22,981 bases of DNA from an uncultured Eubacterium sp. (GCA_934358495.1 CAKRKO010000039.1:1-22981); one strand, 5' to 3'; counted from the first letter of the stretch, positions 1-7,531 are shown. Notes: generated by a model from the sequence alone, not told the origin. Numbers and translations are program-made.

Positions 1-58
1 TCGAACCTGTGACCCTCTGCTTGTAAGGCAGATGCTCTCCCAGCTGAGCTAAGATCCC
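1..58 (-). tRNA. tRNA-Val (anticodon TAC), 5' portion, cut by window start
   Basis: Read on the minus strand, the segment folds as the first three quarters of a tRNA. It has a 7-nt acceptor strand GGGATCT, a D-arm GCTC...GAGC, an anticodon stem TCTGC/GCAGA with loop CTTACAA, then the variable region and the start of the T-arm (ACAGGTTCGA). The anticodon is TAC, which decodes GTA valine codons. The 3' half of the T-stem and the 3' acceptor strand lie outside the window, so acceptor pairing cannot be checked here. A good promoter 45 bases upstream (103-132) supports an independent transcript. Confidence 0.93.
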
Positions 59-102
59 ATTTTGTTGACCGGTGAACTGTTCCGTTCCCTGCCGACTTCG
101 TT

Positions 103-132
103 AGTATACACCCATACCAAGTAGAAAGTCAA
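103..132 (-). promoter_or_regulatory. Promoter of the tRNA-Val transcript
   Basis: On the minus strand TTGACT (127-132) is followed after 18 bases by TATACT (103-108). The predicted start near 96 leaves a leader of about 38 bases before the tRNA 5' end at 58. The match to the housekeeping sigma consensus is strong and the position fits a stable RNA promoter. Confidence 0.75.
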
Positions 133-313
133 CATGTTTTTCTCCGTTTTTTTGAAGTTCGACATTTTATTTGTATTATATGTATTTTTCACACATTTCA
201 AGCAATTTGAACGCAAAATAAGGATTCCCCCGCTTCAAGTGCGTAAAGCACTAAGTAAGGTGGATGGAATGCTTATGTTAGTTAGAGGTAACGTCCCTGA
301 CAGATTGCACCTA

Positions 314-877
314 TTAGTTTAGTTTTAACAACCAGAATGTAGTACGGTTCTCAGAACTGTCCTCGATATTTTCTGCGATCATTTCCAGCTCCCACAGTTT
401 TCCTGCACGGGCGCTGCAGATAGCTGCTGTCGTCTCCGGTAATCTTCCTTTTGCCAGCATTTCTGCTCCAATTGCAGTATCTTCAATCTCACGTTCTGTC
501 AGATTCGAGAATTTCGCCTTACGTGTATTGACGGTCTGACGCAACGCCTGCGGATGGGATGCCACCTCTTTTAAGGAAGCTGTATCTACTCCCGGCTTTT
601 TAAACATACAGTGATGAATCGGAAGTACATATTCACCGATTTTTTCATAGGAAATATTTTCAAAAGTATGTACAAACTCGCCCACTGGACCTGCTGTGGA
701 ATTTTCCACACCAAGTACGCCATACTGAATTTCACCTTTCTGCATTGCATCCAGAATGTTTTTCGCACATACCAGCGGCACCAACTCTGCCTCTGTCATG
801 CCAGCCTCTGCAAGCAACTCATTTGCTGCCACTTCTGAAAAACTCCCCGGAATACCCATATAACCGATTTTATCCAT
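314..877 (-). CDS. Prephenate dehydratase-domain protein without ACT domain
   Basis: A 187-residue protein that would convert prephenate to phenylpyruvate, the committed step to phenylalanine. Family landmarks are visible: the N-terminal IGYMGIPGSFSEVAA (counterpart of GPxGTFSxxAA), GVENSTAGPVGE (residues 54-67) and VASHPQALRQT (105-115). The C-terminal NRTTF (177-181) stands where the family has N-x-T-R-F, so the catalytic Thr is kept but the usual Arg is Thr. The protein ends right after this motif, so the C-terminal ACT domain that normally binds phenylalanine is absent. The start at 877 was chosen over upstream ATGs at 892 and 958 because GAGG lies 9 bases ahead and the PDT fold begins at once. 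The gene is divergent from an aminotransferase that could finish phenylalanine synthesis. Given the altered motif, a regulatory or altered-specificity paralogue is possible. Confidence 0.82.
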   Translation of the reverse strand: MDKIGYMGIPGSFSEVAANELLAEAGMTEAELVPLVCAKNILDAMQKGEIQYGVLGVENSTAGPVGEFVHTFENISYEKIGEYVLPIHHCMFKKPGVDTASLKEVASHPQALRQTVNTRKAKFSNLTEREIEDTAIGAEMLAKGRLPETTAAICSARAGKLWELEMIAENIEDSSENRTTFWLLKLN

Positions 878-1045
878 TTTTACAATCCTCATTTTCTCAT
901 ATTTTACAGACAATTTATTAACATACCAATTGCATGTTTTTTGGCAGATGCCTATCATACACCTATACTATGCATGCTATAATTCTTCCTCATACGGACT
1001 ATTATCTCCACAGCAAATACATCTTTTTTGCCTATACTTCTTTTT

Positions 1046-1051
1046 ATTATA
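1046..1051 (-). promoter_or_regulatory. Possible -10 box for the prephenate dehydratase gene
   Basis: A perfect TATAAT on the minus strand within the 317-base divergent intergenic region (878-1194). The sequence 17-18 bases upstream is a poor -35 (CTGGAT). A start here would give a leader of about 160 bases. I see no stable hairpin or attenuator peptide in that leader. Confidence 0.3.
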
Positions 1052-1092
1052 GCGTTTTCTGCAAAAAAATCCAGATAATTCTCTCTTTCCGA

Positions 1093-1121
1093 TTGTTATT
1101 ATTCTGGAATTGGGGTAAAAT
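1093..1121 (+). promoter_or_regulatory. Promoter of the aminotransferase gene
   Basis: TTGTTA (1093-1098), a 17-base spacer and TAAAAT (1116-1121), about 74 bases before the ATG at 1195. Good match to the housekeeping promoter in hexamers and spacing. Confidence 0.6.
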
Positions 1122-1194
1122 AGAGGAAAATACGCTTTTACACATTAAAAAGCTAAACTAACATACTTTCCCGTATTTTGGAGGAATTACATTT

Positions 1195-2373
1195 ATGGAA
1201 TTTAACAGACTGATCAGCAACGTGGAACCATCAAAATCCGTCACTTTGCTTTCAAAAACAAAAGAATTACAGAAAACTGATCCTGAGATATTAAATCTGA
1301 CCGGAGGTGAGCCGGATTTTCCGACCCCGAAAGCTATCTGCGACACCGTTGTGGCTGAGCTTGCCGCCGGACATACACACTACTCTGACAGCCGCGGAGA
1401 CGCTGAACTTCGTGCCCGCATTGCCCGCAAACTGCTGGAAGAAAATAATGCACCATTTCAGCCAGAGAATATTCTGATCACTCCCGGGGCAAAATATGCT
1501 GTGTACCTAACGATCCGTGCCCTGCTCAATCCAGGGGATGAAGCGATCTGGCTCACACCTGGCTGGGTATCCTATCCCTCCATCGTGGAAGCCAGTGGCG
1601 GAAAACCCGTTGCTGTTCACTTAAAATACGAAGAAAACTACCGCATCACTGAAGAGGCTCTGGAAGCAGCAGTATCTGATAAAACAAAACTTCTGATCAT
1701 CAACTATCCGAACAATCCAACCGGACAGATACTGACAGAAAATGATATTCAGGCGCTCACCGCCTTTTTGCGTAAACATCCTGATATTTATGTTTTATCT
1801 GATGAAATATATGAAAAAATCGTTTACGACCAGAATAAGATTATCAGTCTGGCTTCCATTCCGGAATTTTTTGAACGTGTTGTCATTGTCAACGGATTTT
1901 CCAAATGCAGTGCCATGACCGGATGGCGTCTTGGCTATCTTGCCTGCAACCCGGCACTTTATCAGGTAGTGTTGAAATTGTTCCAGCACTCCATCAGCTG
2001 CACTAGTGGATTTTTGCAGCGTGGTGCTCTGACCGCTCTTGACTGCGTGGAAGAAACCGAACAGATGCGTCAGGCATATGAAAAACGCAAAAATCTTCTG
2101 GTTGAAGGAATCCGTAAGATTCCGGATGTGGAACTTCTGACACCTGCCGGAGCTTTTTATGCATGGGTTAAATTTGACACTGATATGGACAGCGAAACTC
2201 TTTGCAATGACCTGCTGGATAAGGCAAAAATTGCCGGTGTCCCGGGTATCGCCTACGGAGAGGAAAACTGCGTCTGCATTCGTTTCTCCTTTGCAGCTTC
2301 AGAAGATGTGTTAAGAACAATGCTGGAGCGGTTAAAAATTTATCAGCAAAGCCATACTAAAAATAAGATGTAA
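1195..2373 (+). CDS. PLP-dependent class I/II aminotransferase (aspartate/aromatic type)
   Basis: A 392-residue fold-type I aminotransferase, the normal length for the AspC/AAT-I gamma family. It shows GGEPDFPTP (37-45) near the N terminus, the NPTG motif in YPNNPTG (171-177), SDEIYEKI with Asp203 and Tyr206 contacting PLP, and the Schiff-base lysine Lys237 in GFSKCSAMTGWRLGY. Near the C terminus, the Arg in CVCIRFSFA is the usual substrate carboxylate ligand. GGAGG stands 10 bases before the ATG. It probably transfers amino groups between glutamate and aspartate or an aromatic keto acid. The divergent prephenate dehydratase-like gene suggests phenylpyruvate as a physiological acceptor, but that is inferred from context only. 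Substrate cannot be assigned from these motifs. Confidence 0.92.
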   Translation: MEFNRLISNVEPSKSVTLLSKTKELQKTDPEILNLTGGEPDFPTPKAICDTVVAELAAGHTHYSDSRGDAELRARIARKLLEENNAPFQPENILITPGAKYAVYLTIRALLNPGDEAIWLTPGWVSYPSIVEASGGKPVAVHLKYEENYRITEEALEAAVSDKTKLLIINYPNNPTGQILTENDIQALTAFLRKHPDIYVLSDEIYEKIVYDQNKIISLASIPEFFERVVIVNGFSKCSAMTGWRLGYLACNPALYQVVLKLFQHSISCTSGFLQRGALTALDCVEETEQMRQAYEKRKNLLVEGIRKIPDVELLTPAGAFYAWVKFDTDMDSETLCNDLLDKAKIAGVPGIAYGEENCVCIRFSFAASEDVLRTMLERLKIYQQSHTKNKM

Positions 2374-2429
2374 CCGCATTGCTGACAAAACATTTTTAAC
2401 AAATTTAAAACTTATCATAAAATAATAAA

Positions 2430-2474
2430 AAGATTACAATTCTCACTTTTATATAAAATCAAAACTGTAATCTT
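2430..2474. repeat. 9-bp inverted repeat (terminator-like only on the minus strand)
   Basis: AAGATTACA (2430-2438) is perfectly complementary to TGTAATCTT (2466-2474) with a 27-base loop. On the plus strand the second arm is followed by GAAAAAAAG, so it is not an intrinsic terminator for the aminotransferase. On the minus strand the stem is followed by TTTTTATTATTTT, so it could stop antisense transcription. No minus-strand gene lies directly upstream. Confidence 0.5.
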
Positions 2475-2477
2475 GAA

Positions 2478-2570
2478 AAAAAGAACCTTTCTCATAAAAT
2501 ACATAATCGCGTATGGGTCTTACTTTATGCCCTGACAACTTTGTTACTTTATGAAATGAAGGTTCTTTTT
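2478..2570 (+). promoter_or_regulatory. Structured 5' leader that can sequester the ywaF-like ribosome binding site
   Basis: AAAAAGAACCTT (2478-2489) pairs perfectly over 12 bases with AAGGTTCTTTTT (2559-2570), which contains the AAGG Shine-Dalgarno and abuts the ATG at 2571. Inside it, CATAAA (2493-2498) can pair with either of two TTTATG copies (2524-2529 or 2548-2553), both within the repeated 10-mer TTACTTTATG. The two pairings are mutually exclusive. This is the architecture of a translational switch. No known riboswitch core was recognised. Confidence 0.5.
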
Positions 2571-3323
2571 ATGTACACTTATTTTTTCACTTATCAGGAT
2601 GCTTTACCTGAAAAATATGGTTTTCCGATTTTTGGCAAAATTCATATCATCTGGCTAGCCTGCATTGCCTTTGGTATTTTTCTTCTGTGCAGAATGTACC
2701 TGCGCCTTACGAAAACCAAACAACTGCAAATGTTAAATACCACTGTACTTCTGGCTTTATGCTGCACCTTTACGCAGGATGCTATTTTGACTCTTACCGG
2801 ACACATGAACGCCAGAATGCTGCCATTCCACCTCTGTGATCTTGCAGGATTTTTTTATCTGTTTTTACAAATGCGAGCATTGCGAACCAGACACTGGCCT
2901 TCCCTTTCAGAAATTACACTGTGCCTTTTTATGCCCGGTGCCGTCCTTGGCATTTTCTTTCCGGTGTGGAGTGTGTACCCGGCTTTTCATTATATGACAA
3001 TTCATGGATTTGTATATCATGCACTGATCATTCTTTATCCATGGCTGCTCTTCGTCAGTGGAAGCATTCGCCCAAAAACACGTCACATCTGGCAACCGGT
3101 ACTGCTGCTTTGCTGTATCGTTCCGCCCATTTATCTTTTTAATAAAAAATTGGGCAGTAATTATATGTTTATCAATGAACCACCGAAAAATACTCCTCTG
3201 GAATTTCTTGCAGATCAGATGGGAAATCCCGGATACTTGCTTGGGTATGCCATTTTTATCTTTCTTCTGATGCTGACACTGTATCAGATTTTCGAAAAAC
3301 TTACAGAACTGTCAAAAATATAG
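2571..3323 (+). CDS. YwaF-type integral membrane protein
   Basis: A 250-residue polytopic membrane protein resembling the uncharacterised YwaF family (TIGR02206). The N-terminal MYTYFFTYQDALPEKYGFPIFGKIHI, followed by a run of about seven hydrophobic helices, the HLCDLAGFFYLF segment (charged and His residues inside a helix), and a late NKKLGSNYMFINEPP loop are typical of that family. The function of the family is not known. The ATG at 2571 was preferred over in-frame ATGs at 2541 and 2556 because AAGG lies 8 bases upstream and family members begin at this point. The gene stands alone between the aminotransferase and a convergent transporter. Its regulation is probably post-transcriptional through the leader hairpin. 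Confidence 0.8.
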   Translation: MYTYFFTYQDALPEKYGFPIFGKIHIIWLACIAFGIFLLCRMYLRLTKTKQLQMLNTTVLLALCCTFTQDAILTLTGHMNARMLPFHLCDLAGFFYLFLQMRALRTRHWPSLSEITLCLFMPGAVLGIFFPVWSVYPAFHYMTIHGFVYHALIILYPWLLFVSGSIRPKTRHIWQPVLLLCCIVPPIYLFNKKLGSNYMFINEPPKNTPLEFLADQMGNPGYLLGYAIFIFLLMLTLYQIFEKLTELSKI

Positions 3324-3418
3324 GCTTATAGAAATACCTCAAATTTGCTGTTCCATAAAATCCTCCACTTATATAGTCGAAACAATCATTGCATCAAATA
3401 TCTGCCCATATTATTTAT

Positions 3419-4366
3419 CTATTTATCTTTTCCTCTTTCGCAGACAATTTTACCATATAATGCTGCCAGAACCTGTTGAAACAGTGTTCCGATCATGACA
3501 GGGAACAGCACTTCTCCCGGAAATGACGTTGCCGCAATGACCGCTCCTGCACTGATATTTCGCATACCTGCTCCATACATCATGGAAATCTGTGTTTCCC
3601 GATCCTGATGCATCACCCGAGCAATAAACAGTCCGATGGCATATCCCCCTGCTGCCAGCAACAGAATCACGCCTGCCACTTTCACTCGTTCCAGATCCAT
3701 ATGGCGGATATAAGGTGCCACACCGGAAGAATTGGAAGCCACCACAAAGATCAATGCCATCTTGGAAAATGGTGCCAGTTTTGTCGGCAGCACTTTCTGT
3801 GCTTTTCCTTTGCTGCATTGATTTAATGTCATCGCCAGAACCGCTGGAAGTGCTACCATAAAAATAAGCTGACGCATCATCTGTGTTACATCAATCTGCA
3901 CCCTTGAACCAACCATTATATGCAACGTCGCTGGAATAAGAAACGGTGCCAGAACGGTGTCAATGACTACAAGAGCCAGCGACATAGCATTATTACCGCT
4001 GTAAATCGTTACCCACATCAAACTGACCACCGCCGTTGGAACCGCAAACTCCAAGACAATTCCAGTGATCAGATTACTGTTGTCCGGGAAAATTAGATTT
4101 CCAAGACCGCAAGCCACTCCCGGAATCACCAAATGTAATAACACCATAACGATCAGCAGCGCCCAGGGCATTTTAAACACGTTAGCCACATCCCGGAACT
4201 GGGATTTTAAAGCTCCGGTAAACGTAATAAACGCAAATACAAACGGCACAAAAGGCACACCATGTTTTGCAATTTGCGGAAACAACACGCCAAACACCAG
4301 ACACGCCGGAGTGACAAGCGCCATCCATTTTTCAATAAACTTGTTAAATTGATTTAATATCTGCAT
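3419..4366 (-). CDS. Bile acid:sodium symporter (BASS/SBF) family transporter
   Basis: A 315-residue membrane protein with about nine to ten hydrophobic helices, the usual bacterial BASS length. Diagnostic features are FITFTGALKSQFRDV in the second helix region, the EFAVPTAVVSLMWVTIYSGN segment with helix-breaking Pro, and GAGMRNISAGAVIAAT near the C terminus (the conserved GMRN motif before the last crossing helix). Family members couple sodium to uptake of organic anions, including bile acids, sulfated steroids, pantoate and pyruvate. The substrate cannot be read from the sequence. It has its own promoter (4470-4498) and is convergent with the YwaF-like gene. Nearness to a sulfatase island makes a sulfated organic anion an attractive but unproven cargo. 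Confidence 0.87.
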   Translation of the reverse strand: MQILNQFNKFIEKWMALVTPACLVFGVLFPQIAKHGVPFVPFVFAFITFTGALKSQFRDVANVFKMPWALLIVMVLLHLVIPGVACGLGNLIFPDNSNLITGIVLEFAVPTAVVSLMWVTIYSGNNAMSLALVVIDTVLAPFLIPATLHIMVGSRVQIDVTQMMRQLIFMVALPAVLAMTLNQCSKGKAQKVLPTKLAPFSKMALIFVVASNSSGVAPYIRHMDLERVKVAGVILLLAAGGYAIGLFIARVMHQDRETQISMMYGAGMRNISAGAVIAATSFPGEVLFPVMIGTLFQQVLAALYGKIVCERGKDK

Positions 4367-4469
4367 ACCTCATACTTCCATTCTATTACTTATATATCTT
4401 CTCGAAACGCTCCCATAAAAATGGTTTTTCCAATTTCATATCATTTCTACTGTTTTTCTTACCACCGCA

Positions 4470-4498
4470 AGTATACCGTTCTTTCAATAGAAAAGCAA
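4470..4498 (-). promoter_or_regulatory. Promoter of the BASS transporter gene
   Basis: On the minus strand TTGCTT (4493-4498), 17-base spacer, TATACT (4470-4475). It begins immediately downstream of the hairpin at 4501-4533, the normal order of terminator then new promoter. The implied leader is about 97 bases. Confidence 0.6.
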
Positions 4499-4500
4499 AC

Positions 4501-4533
4501 GTGCGATGCAGAAATTTTCATTCCACATCGCAC
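4501..4533 (-). terminator. Hairpin terminator-like element after the 81-residue membrane protein
   Basis: GTGCGATG (4501-4508) and CATCGCAC (4526-4533) form a perfect 8-bp stem with a 17-base loop. On the minus strand it is followed by GTTTGCTTTTCT, a modest T-rich tract. It lies 90 bases past the stop of the 81-residue gene. Confidence 0.5.
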
Positions 4534-4622
4534 ATTCTATATTTCTTGTAGTTTCACTTATCATATAACAAATAATTTTCAGATATTCCAGGTGGAGTAT
4601 CTGCTTTTCATCTATTGCATCT

Positions 4623-4868
4623 TTAACGTCGCATCAATGTTAAAATACCGCCGAAAAATCCATACCCAAGTGTAATCCATCCACAGACCAACACCAGAAA
4701 TGTCAGATGACTCATTCCCGGAATCGTAACAAACAGATTCAAAATCATCACTGCTGCCAGTGAGATTGCAGCTACAACTACCGTACGTAAAAGCAGATAT
4801 AAATATTTACCTGAAATTGCTGTATGTTTTCCTGTTCTATTTGAATATGCATAAATCTTTTCCATCAT
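4623..4868 (-). CDS. Small two-helix membrane protein, function unknown
   Basis: An 81-residue protein I do not recognise. It has a short basic N-terminal part (MMEKIYAYSNRTGKHTA), a first hydrophobic helix at about residues 26-46 (LLLRTVVVAAISLAAVMILNL), a second at about 53-75, and a positively charged end (LMRR), so both termini are probably cytoplasmic. Start codons are doubled (ATGATG at 4868/4865) behind GAGGG, which gives workable spacing for either. It lies 115 bases after the TauE-type exporter. An 11-bp inverted repeat just upstream of its ribosome binding site suggests its own control. It could also be co-transcribed from the exporter promoter. Confidence 0.65.
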   Translation of the reverse strand: MMEKIYAYSNRTGKHTAISGKYLYLLLRTVVVAAISLAAVMILNLFVTIPGMSHLTFLVLVCGWITLGYGFFGGILTLMRR

Positions 4869-4884
4869 GTCATGCCCTCTTTCT

Positions 4885-4915
4885 CAATATCAAAAACGCT
4901 TTTCTTTTGATATTG
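4885..4915. repeat. 11-bp inverted repeat upstream of the small membrane protein
   Basis: CAATATCAAAA (4885-4895) and TTTTGATATTG (4905-4915) are perfect complements separated by 9 bases. The element ends 17 bases before the first ATG. It could be a repressor operator or an RNA hairpin. It has no T-tract after the stem on either strand that would make it a clear terminator. Confidence 0.6.
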
Positions 4916-4983
4916 GAATCGTAGCATGCCATCGTAAAAATCAAAGCACATTACTGTAAATTGTAGGTAAAAATTTTATTATC

Positions 4984-5772
4984 TTACAGCACAGTGTATT
5001 TTAAAATATTATAAATTCCTACACCGGTAATACCAAGAAGCAAAATTTTAAACATTAATTCCACCCCCTGATTATTCATCCGTTTTGACAGAATCGCACC
5101 GACTATGGCTCCGCCAATTCCTCCGCAAATCATTGCGATCAGCTGCAGCCAGTTAAAGTTCGGAACAGAATGCGTTGCCAGTGCACTGATAAGACTGGAG
5201 ACCTGTGAAAACACAATGATGTACAGCGAATTTTTTGCAGATTCCTTTGCATCCATAGAAAAAAAGAAAAACAGAACTGCCACATTAGCTGGTCCGCCTC
5301 CGATTCCAAGGAAAGAAGACATCAGTCCCAGCGATGCTCCAATTGCAAGAATTGCTACTGCATTCGTCACATGTCTGGATGGAATACTGTTCTTTTTGCA
5401 AACATACACAAACACACAAAATGTAATACAAGTCAAACATACTGCCTGAATACCACCAAGCACTTCTTCATTCTGAAATTCACTTCGCGCCAAGTCAAAC
5501 AATGCCTGTCCGATCAAGCCTCCAGCAACTGCGCCTGCGGCAAGCAGTGTACTTGAGCGAAACTGCAGTTTAATCCCATTATTTCGATTCCGAATCAATG
5601 AAAAACAGGCCATTCCCAAAACGGTGCATCCGGAGCAGAAACTGACGGTAGCTACCGGAAGAAGCCCGAGCATATCTACCACCGGTTTGATAATAACGCC
5701 TCCACCAGCACCAACTACTGCACCAATACTGGATGCAAAAAAAGCTACTAAAAATAATATAATCGCTAACAT
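4984..5772 (-). CDS. TauE/SafE (TSUP) family anion exporter
   Basis: A 262-residue membrane protein of about eight helices, standard TSUP length. The N-terminal repeat carries SSIGAVVGAGGGVIIKP (residues 14-30) and the second repeat SSFLGIGGGPANVAVL, the paired GxGGG signatures of this two-fold duplicated family. Members export sulfite, sulfoacetate or other oxyanions produced during organosulfur breakdown. Here the gene belongs to a sulfatase island, so export of sulfate or sulfite released in the cytosol is the simplest role. It is separated from the sulfatase by a strong terminator (5885-5925), but carries the same palindromic operator upstream of its own promoter. GAGGG lies 8 bases ahead of the ATG. 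Confidence 0.87.
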   Translation of the reverse strand: MLAIILFLVAFFASSIGAVVGAGGGVIIKPVVDMLGLLPVATVSFCSGCTVLGMACFSLIRNRNNGIKLQFRSSTLLAAGAVAGGLIGQALFDLARSEFQNEEVLGGIQAVCLTCITFCVFVYVCKKNSIPSRHVTNAVAILAIGASLGLMSSFLGIGGGPANVAVLFFFFSMDAKESAKNSLYIIVFSQVSSLISALATHSVPNFNWLQLIAMICGGIGGAIVGAILSKRMNNQGVELMFKILLLGITGVGIYNILKYTVL

Positions 5773-5811
5773 TTTTCTCCCTCTTTCTACTACTCTTTTA
5801 CTGATAAAAAA

Positions 5812-5854
5812 ATGTTAGCATTTTCTCATTTTTCCTTTCGTATTTTAAAATACA
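5812..5854 (-). promoter_or_regulatory. Activator-dependent promoter of the TauE gene with Crp/Fnr-type operator
   Basis: The palindrome CGTATTTTAAAATACA (5839-5854) matches TGTATTT-NN-AAATACA except for the first base. Exactly 21 bases further, on the minus strand, is an extended -10, TGC-TAACAT (hexamer 5812-5817). The predicted start is 5805, which puts the operator centre at -41.5, the class II position for Crp/Fnr activators. No recognisable -35 is present. Confidence 0.7.
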
Positions 5855-5884
5855 CTTTCCCCAAAAAGCTTTCTTCTCTTAAAG

Positions 5885-5925
5885 TCAAAAGAAAATGCCA
5901 CAGATTTTGCGGCATTTTCTTTTGA
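5885..5925 (-). terminator. Intrinsic terminator after the sulfatase gene
   Basis: TCAAAAGAAAATGCC (5885-5899) and GGCATTTTCTTTTGA (5911-5925) form a perfect 15-bp stem with an 11-base loop. The T-rich arm TTTTCTTTTGACTTT is at the 3' end on the minus strand. It separates the transporter-sulfatase unit from the TauE unit. Confidence 0.85.
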
Positions 5926-5997
5926 TTGATTTATGGTTATTGTAATAAGATGCTTTCTTCTGTCATCCCGCACGAAACACGTAATATGATGTATTGA

Positions 5998-7497
5998 TTA
6001 TAATTTCATATCAATACGTACTTCCTTGTTGTTCACCCACCAGTCAATTTCTTCCCAACAGTCAAGTCCTGCATAATTTTTCTGCGGTTCACCCGGTGTG
6101 GAACGTCCGTTTCGTATATATTTGATCAGTTTTAATCTCAGTCTCTCTGCGATTTCCGGGAAACGCTCATACAGATTATATCGTTCTCCCACATCACCGA
6201 TCATATTGTAAAGTTGGAATTTCGGCAATGCTTTCAGATCCGTATGATTCATTGCATCTGTCGGGCCACCGGATCCCGGGCAAAGTTCTAATTTCCACGG
6301 GCCTTCTCTCAGAGATAAAGAACCATTCAGAGAAGACATTACGATATCTTCACGTACCTGTTTGTCTTCGCCTTTCCACAGACAATAATGAGAAACAGAA
6401 TCCTCTCCGGCATTATCCGGGATTTCAAGATTAAAGCACTCAGCCCAAGTTGCCATAATGTCTGAAAGTGAAACCATGTGATCTGATTCTATTCCTTCCG
6501 GAATTACTCCTGGATATTTTACGATATACGGAATACGATGACCACCTTCCCAGATATCGCCTTTGCATCCACGATAAATATAGCTTGGATTATGTCCTTT
6601 TGCAATCAATGCATCATAATCAACGTTGGAACCACATCCATTATCACTTGCAAAAATAAACATTGTATTATCTGCAATTCCTTTTTCTTCCAGTTTATCC
6701 ATAATCTCACCAACCATGGCATCTGTCTGAAGGACAAAATCACCATAAGGTCCGATTCCTGACTTTCCTTCAAACTCCTCACTTGGAAGCAGCGGAACAT
6801 GAACTGCCGGTGTCGGATAATACAGGAAAAACGGATCATCCGTCTCGCTAAACTTATCCAACTGCTCCATTACCTTTTTCTGGCAGGTTGGAACTACATC
6901 TCTTACATTAAATCCGCTGACGGTTGGTCCAGGCAGCCAGGTCTGATTGTATGCGCAGTTGAATAATACATCCGGTTTTACACCGGTTATCGTGTCTGGA
7001 ATAGCTGTCGCATGATCATTTTCCAGATATACATATGGAGGCTGGCTCAGTGAAGCCATCAGTCCAAAGAAATAATCAAACCCAAATTCATTTGGTCCCA
7101 TTTTATATGGTTTCGAGTAATCTACATCATATGGTCCTTCCCCTGTATGAACCCACTGCATACCAAGATGCCATTTTCCGATACAAGCTGTCTGATAACC
7201 CTGATTCTTCAACATGGAAGCAAGTGTCATGCGTCCTTCTTCAATCATATTATCTTCTGATTTTACGTATACCAGTTTTTTCAGACAGGAACGCCAGTTA
7301 TAACGTCCGGTCAACAGACCATAGCGGGATGGTGTGCACAATGCGCTTGTTGCATGTGCATCTGTGAATTTAATTCCCCCACTTGCCAGACGGTCGATAT
7401 TTTTTGTATGAATCTGGGAATTTTTATTGTAACAGGATACATCTCCGATTCCCAGATCATCAATAAACATTAAAATAATATTTGGTTTCTTTGTCAT
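5998..7497 (-). CDS. Cys-type sulfatase (S1/arylsulfatase family), predicted cytosolic
   Basis: A 499-residue sulfatase that hydrolyses a sulfate ester with a formylglycine made from Cys54. The signature CTPSRYGLLTGR (54-65) is complete (C-x-P-S-R...G-R). Metal ligands are visible as Asp13-Asp14 (FIDDLGIGD) and Asp285-Asn286 (FASDNGCG). Other active-site positions are Lys108/His110 (GKWHLG), His233 (PAVHVPLL) and Lys312. The nucleophile is Cys, not Ser, which matches the anSME encoded nearby. The N terminus (MTKKPNIILMFIDD) enters the fold at once with no signal peptide, so the enzyme should act in the cytoplasm on an imported substrate. GAGAGGAA precedes the ATG and the gap to the upstream transporter is 34 bases, so the two are one transcript. 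Substrate class cannot be named from sequence. Confidence 0.95.
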   Translation of the reverse strand: MTKKPNIILMFIDDLGIGDVSCYNKNSQIHTKNIDRLASGGIKFTDAHATSALCTPSRYGLLTGRYNWRSCLKKLVYVKSEDNMIEEGRMTLASMLKNQGYQTACIGKWHLGMQWVHTGEGPYDVDYSKPYKMGPNEFGFDYFFGLMASLSQPPYVYLENDHATAIPDTITGVKPDVLFNCAYNQTWLPGPTVSGFNVRDVVPTCQKKVMEQLDKFSETDDPFFLYYPTPAVHVPLLPSEEFEGKSGIGPYGDFVLQTDAMVGEIMDKLEEKGIADNTMFIFASDNGCGSNVDYDALIAKGHNPSYIYRGCKGDIWEGGHRIPYIVKYPGVIPEGIESDHMVSLSDIMATWAECFNLEIPDNAGEDSVSHYCLWKGEDKQVREDIVMSSLNGSLSLREGPWKLELCPGSGGPTDAMNHTDLKALPKFQLYNMIGDVGERYNLYERFPEIAERLRLKLIKYIRNGRSTPGEPQKNYAGLDCWEEIDWWVNNKEVRIDMKL

Positions 7498-7531
7498 TTT
7501 ACGTTCCTCTCTACTATTTCAGTCTCACTTT

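Noticed and set aside
237..253. AGTGC-GTAAA-GCACT hairpin as terminator of the prephenate dehydratase gene
   Set aside because: Only 5 bp and no T-tract on the minus strand.
134..322. 62-codon plus-strand open frame after the tRNA
   Set aside because: No ribosome binding site; starts within the tRNA promoter on the other strand and resembles no protein. The region 133-313 appears non-coding.
2490..2553. Purine riboswitch suggested by ATAATCGCGTATGG
   Set aside because: The conserved TTTCTACC junction and the P3 hairpin are absent, and no 5-7 bp P2 closes around the TATGG segment.
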